64,000 nucleotides of DNA from contig JAFRMK010000009.1 in NCBI GenBank assembly GCA_017430725.1, forward strand, positions 1 to 64,000, written 5' to 3'. Made by a program: the position numbers and the translations under genes. Below are positions 1-7,480 of the stretch, in pieces (the first letter of the stretch is position 1; the number at the start of each line of letters is the position of its first letter). This stretch comes from Candidatus Saccharimonadota bacterium. GTDB lineage: Bacteria; Patescibacteriota; Saccharimonadia; Saccharimonadales; Saccharimonadaceae. Under the pieces are notes generated by a model. It saw only the letters and a list, made by a program, of their open reading frames with translations. It did no database searches and had not been told where the DNA came from.

Positions 1-84
1 ATAGCACGCCTCCCGTATCTGTTTAGCTCTATCGGTGGCGGAAATTTTCGGCAGTCTAAAATTAGCACAATTTCGGTTTTCTAA
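1..84 (+). CDS. Possible 3' end of a truncated gene
   Basis: Frame 1 is open from the window edge to a TAA at 82-84, giving a 27-residue tail with no recognisable motif. It lies just upstream of an extended -10 box. It could be the C-terminus of a gene cut by the window edge or a chance open frame; the sequence to the left would decide. Confidence 0.2.
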   Translation: MARLPYLFSSIGGGNFRQSKISTISVF

Positions 85-93
85 GAACCAATA

Positions 94-102
94 TGATATA
101 AT
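94..102 (+). promoter_or_regulatory. Extended -10 promoter element
   Basis: TG-A-TATAAT (TATAAT at 97-102) is a full extended -10 element. No good -35 box is seen 17 nt upstream. Predicted start of transcription is near 109, with no protein gene before the terminator at 181-205, so it may drive a short untranslated RNA. Confidence 0.4.
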
Positions 103-108
103 ATAAAT

Positions 109-205
109 GTGTTCAAAAGTTGTCGCTTTTGGAGCACCAAGCAAAGACGTCAGTATGGAGGCATAGTGGCGTGAAGAAAGCCCCCGATTTCTCGGGGGTT
201 TTCTT
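109..205 (+). ncRNA. Candidate small RNA between a promoter and an intrinsic terminator
   Basis: About 97 nt between an extended -10 box and a strong terminator, with no start codon leading to a credible protein. A 6-bp hairpin (CAAAAG/CTTTTG, about 114-131) sits at the 5' end and the terminator stem at the 3' end. I recognise no known RNA family. It could equally be remnant sequence with a spurious -10; RNA-seq would decide. Confidence 0.3.
181..205 (+). terminator. Intrinsic terminator
   Basis: CCCCCG (181-186), six-base loop, CGGGGG (193-198), then a T-rich tract. It works best on the plus strand; on the minus strand, where the gene ending at 206 would use it, the T-tract is weaker. Confidence 0.75.
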
Positions 206-724
206 TTATTCGGCAAGTTCTTTTACTGATACCTTGTCGCAGAGAATGGTGAATAGCTCAACGTCGAAGCATAGATAATCGCCCTGACGGTAGCAGTGCA
301 TGTCGAAAATATAATTTTGCCAGAGATCAACATCCGACTTGAGGTCTACTACATTATCGAAGTGTAGTAGAAATTTGTTGTCCTCTTGACGCAGAACCAT
401 ATCTGCCGACGCATTATCATGTCCGTTTTTTACGATGTGAAAGTCTTCAATATAGGCGTCATGAAACCAGAACTTTTCAGCAAAAGAATCATTCCAGCCG
501 TCAATCAGCTTGAGCGCTTCATCATATACTTCCTGGGAATTCTTTCTATGGCCTACGCCGTTTTTAGCGTAATCATGTACGCCACGCACAAATTCCACCT
601 CTTTCTCGATATGTAGTTTACCGTCTTCTTTTACCGCTAATTCGTATTCTCTTATTGCGGGAGCAAGGAAAAGTTTCAACTGCTCATATTCGCTAACGCC
701 ACGATAATCCCTATACATTAGCAT
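206..724 (-). CDS. Hypothetical protein, possible immunity-type accessory protein
   Basis: A 172-residue soluble, acidic protein with no signal peptide or membrane segment. I do not recognise the family. The mid-region 'FHDAYIEDFHI' and the alternating charged/aromatic pattern resemble small immunity or DUF4085-like proteins, but this is weak. The ATG overlaps the end of the upstream gene by 7 nt (ATGCTAA), so the two are translationally coupled. Codon use is more mixed at the third base than in core genes, as expected for acquired DNA. A nuclease/toxin-like gene lies about 0.6 kb upstream on the same strand, which makes an immunity role conceivable but unproven. Confidence 0.6.
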   Translation of the reverse strand: MLMYRDYRGVSEYEQLKLFLAPAIREYELAVKEDGKLHIEKEVEFVRGVHDYAKNGVGHRKNSQEVYDEALKLIDGWNDSFAEKFWFHDAYIEDFHIVKNGHDNASADMVLRQEDNKFLLHFDNVVDLKSDVDLWQNYIFDMHCYRQGDYLCFDVELFTILCDKVSVKELAE

Positions 725-966
725 GAGTATTCTGGCAAATAATAAGTGCTTCTTTTTTCCTGTTTAACGGCTTCATTATACGCAAGGAGCAAATACTGCA
801 GGCCATGAAGCTCGTCTTTCTGCCAATAAGATCCAGTGTTGACGTCCCGCCATTCAGCGACTCTACTATCGGACTCAATTTTCACTGAAGATTCATTCGG
901 AGGAACTAAATAGCGTAAAGCCTTATTATAGTTTTCTTCGATTACATTCCACTTATCAGATACCAC
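718..966 (-). CDS. Hypothetical small protein
   Basis: An 82-residue hydrophilic protein, unrecognised. The best start in frame is a GTG at 966-964; an out-of-frame ATG lies two bases earlier and no clear ribosome binding site is visible, so the start is uncertain. A TATAAT on the minus strand (1018-1023) lies about 50 nt upstream. Its last codons overlap the start of the next gene, forming a two-gene unit. The 'TGSYWQKDELHGLQYLLLAYNEA' area looks like a small helical fold; no function can be assigned. Confidence 0.5.
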   Translation of the reverse strand: MVSDKWNVIEENYNKALRYLVPPNESSVKIESDSRVAEWRDVNTGSYWQKDELHGLQYLLLAYNEAVKQEKRSTYYLPEYSC

Positions 967-1280
967 ATTAATTCTTCGTTTTTACTCTAATATTAGCGGT
1001 CACGTCTATCTTTCTATATTATATCTCTTATTCGGCATTTTCGCGATCATCTTCGCGTCCGGTCTGATACAAGAACAGCAAGCAAGGTTTTTGCCCTGCT
1101 GGCTTTTTCAAATTACAACATATTTTCTTAGTTGAAACAAGCGGGAGTCGACTCCCTGACATTAGTGCGGCTATATAACAAAAAAGAACCTCTTTCGAAG
1201 TTCCTTAACGGGAAGAAAGGCAGTTGATTCAATTCAGTATCTTATACTTTTCTTCCTATGCTTCCATTATACGCTTACTG
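967..1280. other. Intergenic region with a perfect palindrome
   Basis: No gene with a start codon is visible in these 314 bases. They contain a -10 box for the minus-strand unit to the left (1018-1023), a perfect 14-bp palindrome GGGAGTCGACTCCC at 1143-1156, and a minus-strand terminator at 1180-1203. A frame of about 45 codons without an initiator runs through the middle on the minus strand and might be a gene remnant. Confidence 0.5.
1180..1203 (-). terminator. Intrinsic terminator, minus strand
   Basis: Read on the minus strand, GAACTT pairs with the facing arm ending GGTTC and is followed by six T. It lies about 80 nt after the stop of the nuclease-like gene at 1281 and is its likely terminator. 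Confidence 0.55.
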
Positions 1281-1670
1281 CTATTTTATGTCAATGATAG
1301 CTCCGTCTTTCTTCAATACTTTAAGACGTTTAATGCGCGATCTTTCATTCGACATAAATTTTTTCGCCCTGGATATGCCTTGGATATCCGTCATTTTAGA
1401 GCGAGTTAAATCTAGAATTATATTCTCAGACTGCTTGCTAGCTTCGCGCAAATTATTCTGCACCGTATGTTTTCCACCTCCAGTCGGAGACTTCAGCTCC
1501 CAGCGGATATTGGTCTTTAATACATATAGGTCTGGCGTTTTACTAGAAGATCGACGCATAAAGATAAGGTTACACTGAAAATGCTGTGCTAAAAGTTCGG
1601 CCGTTTCGCGTTCATGTGGGCGCGGCTTCGAACCTCCACTCTCTTCATATGCTACCTTAAATTTAGCCAT
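1281..1670 (-). CDS. PD-(D/E)xK nuclease-like protein, CdiA C-terminal tRNase type
   Basis: A 129-residue basic protein. The central motif TPDLYVLKTNIRWELKSP has the D...(x about 11)...E-x-K spacing of PD-(D/E)xK nucleases, and the whole (N-terminal 'PHERETAELLAQ', later 'REASKQSENIILDL') resembles the stand-alone form of the tRNase domain found at CdiA C-termini. It has no signal peptide, so it is either a cytoplasmic nuclease, a toxin needing separate export, or a domesticated domain. A TATAAT (minus, 1677-1682) lies 6 nt before the ATG, with a TTTACT -35, giving a leaderless mRNA. No cognate immunity gene is certain; the 206-966 pair is the nearest candidate. Confidence 0.6.
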   Translation of the reverse strand: MAKFKVAYEESGGSKPRPHERETAELLAQHFQCNLIFMRRSSSKTPDLYVLKTNIRWELKSPTGGGKHTVQNNLREASKQSENIILDLTRSKMTDIQGISRAKKFMSNERSRIKRLKVLKKDGAIIDIK

Positions 1671-1676
1671 GATGGC

Positions 1677-1706
1677 ATTATACTATCTGAAATTAACAGG
1701 AGTAAA
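1677..1706 (-). promoter_or_regulatory. Promoter giving a leaderless transcript
   Basis: On the minus strand TTTACT (1706-1701), 18-nt spacer and TATAAT (1682-1677) end 6 nt before the ATG at 1670, so transcription should start at or next to the start codon. Confidence 0.55.
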
Positions 1707-1726
1707 GCTCGCACGGCTTGATATTA

Positions 1727-2302
1727 TCAGAGATTTGCGCAAGTCCAACCGCCTCGATGCAACAGACGAAAACTGATAATGTCCGTTTTTAGGCCGGTAT
1801 TTGAAACGAGAAAAAGATTTTCATCATCTTGCTTATCGTCGGAACAGCGTCCGCCAATATATAAAAAGACACTCTCAGACGATGCTGGGCCCATTTGCGA
1901 ATCACTCATCCGCCAGGCTACCGTCGAGACGTCGCTTGCTAGACCGGGATTTGCGACGTAATAATGCTTAGTCAGGCCACTTTTCGCCAAATCACTCTTC
2001 GTTAGGCCGTCCAGGATGTGCGATTCGGTCGAATTTTTCAAGATTTTCGCCGTACGCTTCGTTCCGCCAACATTTAGTTCACCATCACTCAGCTCGCTAC
2101 CAGAATCATCCGGCGGCTGGTTTTTGTGGCTCCGCAGGTATTCTCGCACCGCAGACTGTACGATACGCATATCGTTCCGACGCTGCTTGTCCTGCATGCC
2201 GGGAATAATTACGCAAAAAGTGATAAGAACCAATGACAGTAAAACGCCAATCACGATGGCAACTACTGCATTGAAGCCATTTTTCATATTTCCTTTAACC
2301 AT
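1727..2302 (-). CDS. Type IV pilin-like or pseudopilin-like membrane protein
   Basis: About 191 residues. A short basic leader (MVKGNMKNG) is followed by F-N and about 20 hydrophobic residues, then an amphipathic helix ending 'QSAVREYLRSHKNQ' and a globular domain with two late Cys. This is the prepilin layout with a G|F processing site, but the usual Glu at mature position 5 is absent, so it may be a minor or degenerate pilin. Three ATGs compete: 2308, 2302 and 2287. The -10 box at 2315-2310 places the transcript start near 2303, so 2308 is unlikely; 2302 would be leaderless, while 2287 has AAAGGA close upstream. Confidence 0.55.
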   Translation of the reverse strand: MVKGNMKNGFNAVVAIVIGVLLSLVLITFCVIIPGMQDKQRRNDMRIVQSAVREYLRSHKNQPPDDSGSELSDGELNVGGTKRTAKILKNSTESHILDGLTKSDLAKSGLTKHYYVANPGLASDVSTVAWRMSDSQMGPASSESVFLYIGGRCSDDKQDDENLFLVSNTGLKTDIISFRLLHRGGWTCANL

Positions 2303-2309
2303 TATCATT

Positions 2310-2339
2310 ATTATAGCTAATTTGTGATAAAATAGACAA
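2310..2339 (-). promoter_or_regulatory. Promoter of the pilin-like gene
   Basis: TTGTCT (2339-2334), 18-nt spacer, TATAAT (2315-2310) on the minus strand. It overlaps a TAAAAT -10 box on the plus strand (2328-2333) for the divergent oxidase gene, so the two promoters are back-to-back. Confidence 0.55.
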
Positions 2340-2353
2340 GAAATGGGTGGAAA

Positions 2354-3931
2354 ATGAACAGAATAGCAACATACATCAACCGATATATTGATGGCGTGGC
2401 CTATAGCTCGCCAGACATTTTAAGTGCACACGCGACGGATCGCTCCGTGCTGAAATATCATCCGCGCATCGTGGCTTTTCCGCACAACACCAAAGACATT
2501 AGTCGCTTGTTGCGCTTTAGTTTTCAGCTTAGCAAAAAAGGCATTGAACTTCCCGTCACGCCGCAAGGAGCCATGCGCAGCAAAACCGGTTCTTCGCTCG
2601 GTAGTGGCCTTGTCGTATCAACTCAAAAGCTCGACCGAATCCTTGAACTCGACACACGTCAGCGCCTGGTACGCGTGCAGCCTGGCGTCACCTACCGCAC
2701 GCTACGCAACGCATTGCTATGCCAAGGGCTGGATTTGCCGCTCGTCGCCGACGATTCCGAAACGATTGGCGGCATTATCGCGCGCGGCGCAAGGGGTAGT
2801 ATCAATTCAGAGTCGCTCGACATTGCCGAAATTGTCCAGAAACTCGAATTCGTCATGTATGACGGCACGGTCGTTGAGTCGAACGAAATCAATCTTACTA
2901 AACTTAAAAAACAAAAGCATCTCAAGCCTAGCGAAAAAAAGCTCTACGAGCAACTCGCCAAACTCCTGCGGTCGATGCCCGACAAGGCCGACGCACACGA
3001 CCATCGTGGCTATTATGGCATCGCCGGCCAAAGTCTCAAAAAGTTCAATATCGCAAAGTTACTGTGCGGCTCAGAAGGAACGCTTGGTGTGATTTCGGAA
3101 GTCATCCTACGCTGCGAGGCGCTTTATGAAGAACCCGAATACGTCGCCATCCTCTGTCGCAATAACGCAAAACTGACACAAACCGCCGAACTTCTCAAAA
3201 AGCTACAGTTCTCGGATGTCACTTGTTATGACGCAGAATTTTTCAACGCTAAAGCCTCGACCGGCAAAGATAGTGCTTTCTTCCGCAGCGCGCCAGACGA
3301 TGCGTTCTTGCTGACCGCCACTGTCAAGGATGACGCCAAACGACAACGCCGACGTAAGCTTAAAAAACTCCGTAAGCAACTGCCAAAAGACCTGAAACTA
3401 ATCCGCTCTACAGAAGTTGGGGCTGAGGAATTCTCGGTTCTTCCCGCCAAACTAAGCGCCTACTTCAACGATGACGCCGCCGTTCGCCATCTTCCGCTGG
3501 CAGATGATGTATATATTCCGCCCGCCCAGCAAAAACATTTTCTTGATGGCGTAAATTACCTCTCGGAATCCAAGCACCTCTCCCTAGCCGTACTCGCCAA
3601 ACTGGACCACAATCTCTTCACGATTCGCCCAACTTTCAACGTTGCAAGCGCCAGCGACCGGCAGCGCATGATTGATTTTCTGCGTAATTATGTTGAGTTA
3701 ATTGACGGCGTTGGTGGCTCGCCATGCGGTAACGCTTCCGAAGGCCGTTTTCTCGCGCTATTTACTAACTCGCACCGTGACGCCTCAAGACTTCAGTTCG
3801 ACACCGAAATAAAACAAATCTTCGACCCTACCGGACTCTTGAATCCGGACTTGAAACAATCCGCCGACGCTAAATCAACTCTGCGCCACTTCCGCACCAG
3901 CCACGACACCGGCCTATCCTCGATTGATTAG
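2354..3931 (+). CDS. FAD-binding oxidoreductase, GlcD/D-lactate dehydrogenase family
   Basis: A 525-residue protein with an N-terminal PCMH-type FAD-binding domain (about residues 35-260: 'VTPQGAMRSKTGSSLGSGLVV', 'VQPGVTYRTLRNAL', 'ETIGGIIARGARGS', 'GSEGTLGVISEV') and a C-terminal FAD-oxidase cap with the closing 'KQIFDPTGLLNP' motif. The family oxidises 2-hydroxy acids such as D-lactate or glycolate with FAD; the substrate cannot be read from the sequence. No Fe-S C-terminal extension is present. It starts at an ATG preceded by GGGTGG. It is monocistronic, followed by the promoter of tig. Confidence 0.85.
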   Translation: MNRIATYINRYIDGVAYSSPDILSAHATDRSVLKYHPRIVAFPHNTKDISRLLRFSFQLSKKGIELPVTPQGAMRSKTGSSLGSGLVVSTQKLDRILELDTRQRLVRVQPGVTYRTLRNALLCQGLDLPLVADDSETIGGIIARGARGSINSESLDIAEIVQKLEFVMYDGTVVESNEINLTKLKKQKHLKPSEKKLYEQLAKLLRSMPDKADAHDHRGYYGIAGQSLKKFNIAKLLCGSEGTLGVISEVILRCEALYEEPEYVAILCRNNAKLTQTAELLKKLQFSDVTCYDAEFFNAKASTGKDSAFFRSAPDDAFLLTATVKDDAKRQRRRKLKKLRKQLPKDLKLIRSTEVGAEEFSVLPAKLSAYFNDDAAVRHLPLADDVYIPPAQQKHFLDGVNYLSESKHLSLAVLAKLDHNLFTIRPTFNVASASDRQRMIDFLRNYVELIDGVGGSPCGNASEGRFLALFTNSHRDASRLQFDTEIKQIFDPTGLLNPDLKQSADAKSTLRHFRTSHDTGLSSID

Positions 3932-3963
3932 CGTTCATGCTTTCGCGCTCATCTGAAAAATGG

Positions 3964-3969
3964 TATAAT
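3964..3969 (+). promoter_or_regulatory. -10 box of tig, leaderless arrangement
   Basis: TATAAT ends 7 nt before the tig ATG. The -35 region (TTTCGC at 3941-3946, 17-nt spacer) is weak. No ribosome binding site can fit between the expected transcript start and the ATG. Confidence 0.5.
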
Positions 3970-3976
3970 TTTTGGC

Positions 3977-5281
3977 ATGAAAAGTACCAGCACGAAGCAA
4001 AAAAGCTCGATTGAATTTAAAGTAACTTTTGAACAGGAAGATTTTGAACCGGCTCGACTCCGCGCACTTGAACGCCTCGCTCGCCGCGTCAAGATTCCCG
4101 GCTTCCGCAAAGGCCGCGCTCCGGCAAACGTAGTCGAACAGTACGTTGACCCGAACGAACTCGCCGACACCATGCTCGACACCATGATTCGCACAAACAT
4201 TCCGAAACTAATTGCCGACGCAGATATCGACCCCATCTCGATCCCGCATGTCGATGTCATGAAGCACGTGCCGGGCGACACCGCTGAAATCGTCATCAAA
4301 ATAGACATTATGCCAGATGTTAAACTTCCGGATTATCGCAATATGAAAGTGCCGTTCCCCGAGCAAAAATATGCTGCGTCTGACGTCGACGACGTGCTAA
4401 ATCGCATCGCTGACAGTATGTCCGAAACAAAGGTCGTCAAACGCGCGGCCAAAGCCGGCGACCAGGTCATCATCGACTTTAAGGGGCTAAAAGACGGTAA
4501 AGCCTTCGAAGGGGGCAGCGCAAAAGACTACCCCCTGGCGCTTGGCTCTAATATGTTTATACCCGGATTCGAGGAAGGTATCATTGGCCACGCTACAGGC
4601 GATAAATTCGACCTCAAACTGACTTTCCCGAAAGATTATGGCGCCAAACACCTTGCCGGCCAAAAAGTCACTTTCGAGGTGCTTGTTAAACAAGTCAATG
4701 AAGTGAAAGTGCCACCCATCGATGATGAACTCGCGAAAAAAGCCGGCCAGAAAAACCTCGCCGCATTACGCAAAGAAATCGAACAGTCCATTTCCGAACA
4801 GCAGGCCGAAGCCAACCGTCGCCAATATGCCGATGCATTGCTAAACGAGATTATCTCCAAATCCAAAACAACTCTGCCAGAAAACCTCGTCAACGACCAA
4901 ACGCTACGTTTGCGTGAAGAAATGGAAATGCAAGTCCAGCAAAACGGCGCAAGCCTCGACGACTACCTTGCCGAGCGCAAGCTCACGCCAGAAAAATACG
5001 CCGCACAGCTACGCGAAATGGCCGAACGGCGCGTTAAGGGCGAGATCGTGTTACGCAAAATTGCCGACGAGCTCGCCGTCAAAGTGACTGAGGCGGAAGT
5101 CGAGCAGCGCCTCGAGCAATTCCTCAAACAGGCTCACCACGACAAAGAACTCAGTGAGGCCGAGCGAAATCAGCTAATGATGCGCCTGCGTCACGATTTG
5201 CGCATGGACAAAACCATCGCCGAAATCATCAATTTCAACCTGCCAAAAACCAAAACAAAAGCCGCTCGCAAACGCCAATAG
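3977..5281 (+). CDS. tig: Trigger factor, ribosome-associated chaperone/peptidyl-prolyl isomerase
   Basis: A 434-residue protein, the normal length. The N-terminal ribosome-binding domain carries the signature 'GFRKGRAP' (residues about 38-45); a central FKBP-type domain covers roughly 145-240 ('AKAGDQVIIDFKG', 'GFEEGIIGH', 'VTFEVLVKQV'); the C-terminal half is the helical chaperone domain. It binds at the ribosomal exit tunnel and holds nascent chains. The ATG is placed directly after a TATAAT with no room for a Shine-Dalgarno sequence, suggesting leaderless translation. It appears to be a single-gene unit; the next gene has its own consensus promoter. Confidence 0.95.
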   Translation: MKSTSTKQKSSIEFKVTFEQEDFEPARLRALERLARRVKIPGFRKGRAPANVVEQYVDPNELADTMLDTMIRTNIPKLIADADIDPISIPHVDVMKHVPGDTAEIVIKIDIMPDVKLPDYRNMKVPFPEQKYAASDVDDVLNRIADSMSETKVVKRAAKAGDQVIIDFKGLKDGKAFEGGSAKDYPLALGSNMFIPGFEEGIIGHATGDKFDLKLTFPKDYGAKHLAGQKVTFEVLVKQVNEVKVPPIDDELAKKAGQKNLAALRKEIEQSISEQQAEANRRQYADALLNEIISKSKTTLPENLVNDQTLRLREEMEMQVQQNGASLDDYLAERKLTPEKYAAQLREMAERRVKGEIVLRKIADELAVKVTEAEVEQRLEQFLKQAHHDKELSEAERNQLMMRLRHDLRMDKTIAEIINFNLPKTKTKAARKRQ

Positions 5282-5282
5282 C

Positions 5283-5311
5283 TTGACATTTTCGGTCAAG
5301 TGTGCTATAAT
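5283..5311 (+). promoter_or_regulatory. Consensus sigma-70 promoter, leaderless
   Basis: TTGACA (5283-5288), 17-nt spacer, TATAAT (5306-5311): a perfect consensus. The ATG of the next gene begins at 5318, 6 nt after the -10, so the mRNA should start at the start codon. It begins only 2 nt after the tig stop codon. Confidence 0.8.
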
Positions 5312-5317
5312 AACACC

Positions 5318-5647
5318 ATGAGTGTTGTGAGATATTTTCTGCATCTCTATCAAGAGAAAAAACAGGTTGCGCTGCTAGCATGGGCCTACGCCATAATTAT
5401 GGTGATTTCGACGCTAATTGCGGGCTTGGTGGCGCTTTTTGACCAATCGCTTGGCGTTGGGCTTTTAATCGTGCCTCTCATCGCCCTGGTGGCCTTTTCG
5501 GTCAACATCCTGATGTGGGCAATGGTGCGTTTCATCATCGAGTCCGCCGGCATCCGTATGGCTGAAAAACATGCTGCACCGCTGCGTAAACTAGGCCACG
5601 AAGCAACCAGAATCGCCAACAAAAGCGACAAGCATGAACGCAAGTAA
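5318..5647 (+). CDS. Small membrane protein of unknown function
   Basis: A 109-residue protein with two hydrophobic segments (about residues 18-41 and 45-73) joined by a short loop, and a basic cytoplasmic tail ending KSDKHERK. I do not recognise the family. The start is fixed by the perfect promoter whose -10 lies 6 nt before ATG 5318; an upstream in-frame TTG-type start would lie inside the promoter. The end overlaps the following RNA methyltransferase gene by 14 nt, so the two are cotranscribed. Confidence 0.7.
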   Translation: MSVVRYFLHLYQEKKQVALLAWAYAIIMVISTLIAGLVALFDQSLGVGLLIVPLIALVAFSVNILMWAMVRFIIESAGIRMAEKHAAPLRKLGHEATRIANKSDKHERK

Positions 5648-6182
5648 CGACTCGCGCAATCTGGTCGACCGCTTCAAAGGTCTGCCGAACGAGCAAATCG
5701 TGGCAGAGCTAGACAAGACGCGCGTGCCGCTCGAAATCGCTATCGAGAACCTTTCTCACGACTTTAATATCGGCACCATTATTCGTAACGCCAACGCCTT
5801 CAATATTTCAAAAGTCCATATTATCGGCAAACGCAAATACAATCGACGTGGCGCCATGGTCACAGATAAATATCTTCACATCGACCACTTTTCCGATGTT
5901 GCAACTTTCGTCCAAGACGCTCGTAAGCGCCAAAAAACCTTGATTGCCATCGAAAACAACACGCCAGACAGTCGACCACTCCGCGAGGCGACGTTCCAAG
6001 AAAATGCCATCCTGATTTTTGGTTCCGAATCTGACGGTATATCCGCAGAGCTGCTGCGCGCCTGCGACGACTGCTTCTATATCGAGCAGCTCGGCTCGAC
6101 TCGCTCCATCAACGTTGGCTGCGCTTCAGCCGTCGCGCTGTATGAAGCCGTCCGCAAGCTTGGCTATCTCGCCAATGCCTAA
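5634..6182 (+). CDS. TrmH/SpoU-family RNA 2'-O-ribose methyltransferase
   Basis: A 182-residue SPOUT-class protein. The three family motifs are visible: 'LSHDFNIGTIIRNANAF' (N-terminal, SAM/RNA contact Arg), 'ILIFGSESDGIS' and the C-terminal knot 'FYIEQLGSTRSINVGCASAVALYEA'. It should methylate a ribose 2'-OH in tRNA or rRNA with SAM; the target site is not readable. It lacks the N-terminal substrate-binding domain of TrmB-type relatives. Its ATG is inside the 3' end of the membrane-protein gene. Confidence 0.85.
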   Translation: MNASNDSRNLVDRFKGLPNEQIVAELDKTRVPLEIAIENLSHDFNIGTIIRNANAFNISKVHIIGKRKYNRRGAMVTDKYLHIDHFSDVATFVQDARKRQKTLIAIENNTPDSRPLREATFQENAILIFGSESDGISAELLRACDDCFYIEQLGSTRSINVGCASAVALYEAVRKLGYLANA

Positions 6183-6197
6183 AACCGCCAACAATGA

Positions 6198-6203
6198 TAC
6201 AAT
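6198..6203 (+). promoter_or_regulatory. -10 box of the MurF-like operon
   Basis: TACAAT ends 8 nt before the ATG at 6212, with no Shine-Dalgarno sequence between, so the transcript is leaderless or nearly so. No convincing -35 box. Confidence 0.35.
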
Positions 6204-6211
6204 AATAGGCA

Positions 6212-7480
6212 ATGACGGTAATTGCAAAATTCAAAAAGAAATTCTATTTCGTCGCCTCGAGCTATTTTAAACTCTGGGCGAATATCTCATTTAAACGCTG
6301 GCATCCTCGCGTCATCATGATTACTGGCTCAGCCGGCAAGACTACGATGTTGAATCTGCTCGAAAGCCAACTCGGCACAAAGGCGCATTATTCCCACAAC
6401 GCCAATTCCGCCTTTGGTATTGCCTTCGATATTCTTGGCATGCATGGCATAACCGGCAGCAAGCTTCACTGGTTAACCTTGCTATTTGGCGCCCCATTTC
6501 GCGCCATCAGCTATCGCCGCAAAGAAAGATTCTACGTCGTTGAATGCGACGGCGAGCGCCCGCACGAAGCCGAGTTTATCGCCAAATGGCTCAAGCCCGA
6601 AGTATCAATTTGGGTTAGCCTTGGGCGCTCACACGCTGTTTTCTATGAAGACGTGGTCGCCAATGGCGAATTTGAGACAATTGACGAAGCCATCACGCAC
6701 GAATTCGCTTCAATTCCTGCATACACCCAGAAGCTCGTCCTGATTGACGGCGACAACGCCGAAATGGTCGCATCAACCAAGATGGTCGATGCTGAAGTCG
6801 CCAAGTTGAGCAAAAATTCACTAAAAACCTATGAAGTATACCCGAATCGCGCCGTCTTCAAGTTTTCTGGTCACAGTTTCGAGTTTGACCAGCCAATGCC
6901 GCGCGACGTCGCCATTCAGCTCGCCATGCTCGAGCGACTGATGGAATATCTGAAGCTCCCCGTCAACTACAAGCTGTCTAATTTCGCCATGCCGCCCGCC
7001 CGCAGTAATTTCCTAAAGGGCAAAAACGGCCTCAAAATCATCGATAGCAGCTACAACGCCCATATTATCAGCATGACGACTATGCTGGACACCTTCAAGT
7101 TAATGAAAGTGCCACACAAATGGATGGTAATAGGCGACATCATCGACCAGGGCAAACTTGAAGGCGAAGAACATAAAAAGCTCGCAAAGCTACTACTCGC
7201 CGTCAGGGCAGAAAAAGTCATCCTGTTGGGCAGACGCACGCATCAATATTGTTATCCTCTCATGAAAGAGCAGTGTGACGTCGTTTCGTTCCTTAAGCCG
7301 CAACAAGCGCTCAAATATCTCGAAGAAAACCTCACTGGAAAAGAAACTATTCTTTTCAAAGGCAGTCAATACCTCGAGTGGATCATCGAACAGCTACTCG
7401 AAGACCCCGCCGACGTCAGCCAATTGGCGCGCCAAGATGAGGCACATCGCCGCCGCCGCGCCAGCTGGGGGCTGAAATGA
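6212..7480 (+). CDS. MurF-like Mur ligase family protein
   Basis: A 422-residue ATP-dependent ligase-like protein. The P-loop 'ITGSAGKTT' (about residues 37-45) is intact; the central ATPase domain follows ('VVECDGERPHEAEF' holds the Mg-binding acidic residues), then the C-terminal Rossmann domain beginning 'IIDSSYNAHIISM', the counterpart of the MurF DDAYNANP motif. The N-terminal UDP-substrate domain is almost absent, so the substrate may differ from UDP-MurNAc-tripeptide. It is first in an operon with an alpha/beta hydrolase and two FemAB proteins (ATGA overlaps), which points to peptidoglycan precursor synthesis or modification. Confidence 0.8.
   Translation: MTVIAKFKKKFYFVASSYFKLWANISFKRWHPRVIMITGSAGKTTMLNLLESQLGTKAHYSHNANSAFGIAFDILGMHGITGSKLHWLTLLFGAPFRAISYRRKERFYVVECDGERPHEAEFIAKWLKPEVSIWVSLGRSHAVFYEDVVANGEFETIDEAITHEFASIPAYTQKLVLIDGDNAEMVASTKMVDAEVAKLSKNSLKTYEVYPNRAVFKFSGHSFEFDQPMPRDVAIQLAMLERLMEYLKLPVNYKLSNFAMPPARSNFLKGKNGLKIIDSSYNAHIISMTTMLDTFKLMKVPHKWMVIGDIIDQGKLEGEEHKKLAKLLLAVRAEKVILLGRRTHQYCYPLMKEQCDVVSFLKPQQALKYLEENLTGKETILFKGSQYLEWIIEQLLEDPADVSQLARQDEAHRRRRASWGLK

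Noticed and set aside
206-966. One gene split by a frameshift
   Set aside because: The ATG-in-stop overlap is the usual coupling seen throughout the window, and the two products show no shared domain that would require fusion.
1143-1156. Palindrome GGGAGTCGACTCCC as part of a degenerate tRNA T-arm
   Set aside because: No acceptor, D or anticodon arm can be drawn around it; only the symmetry is reported.
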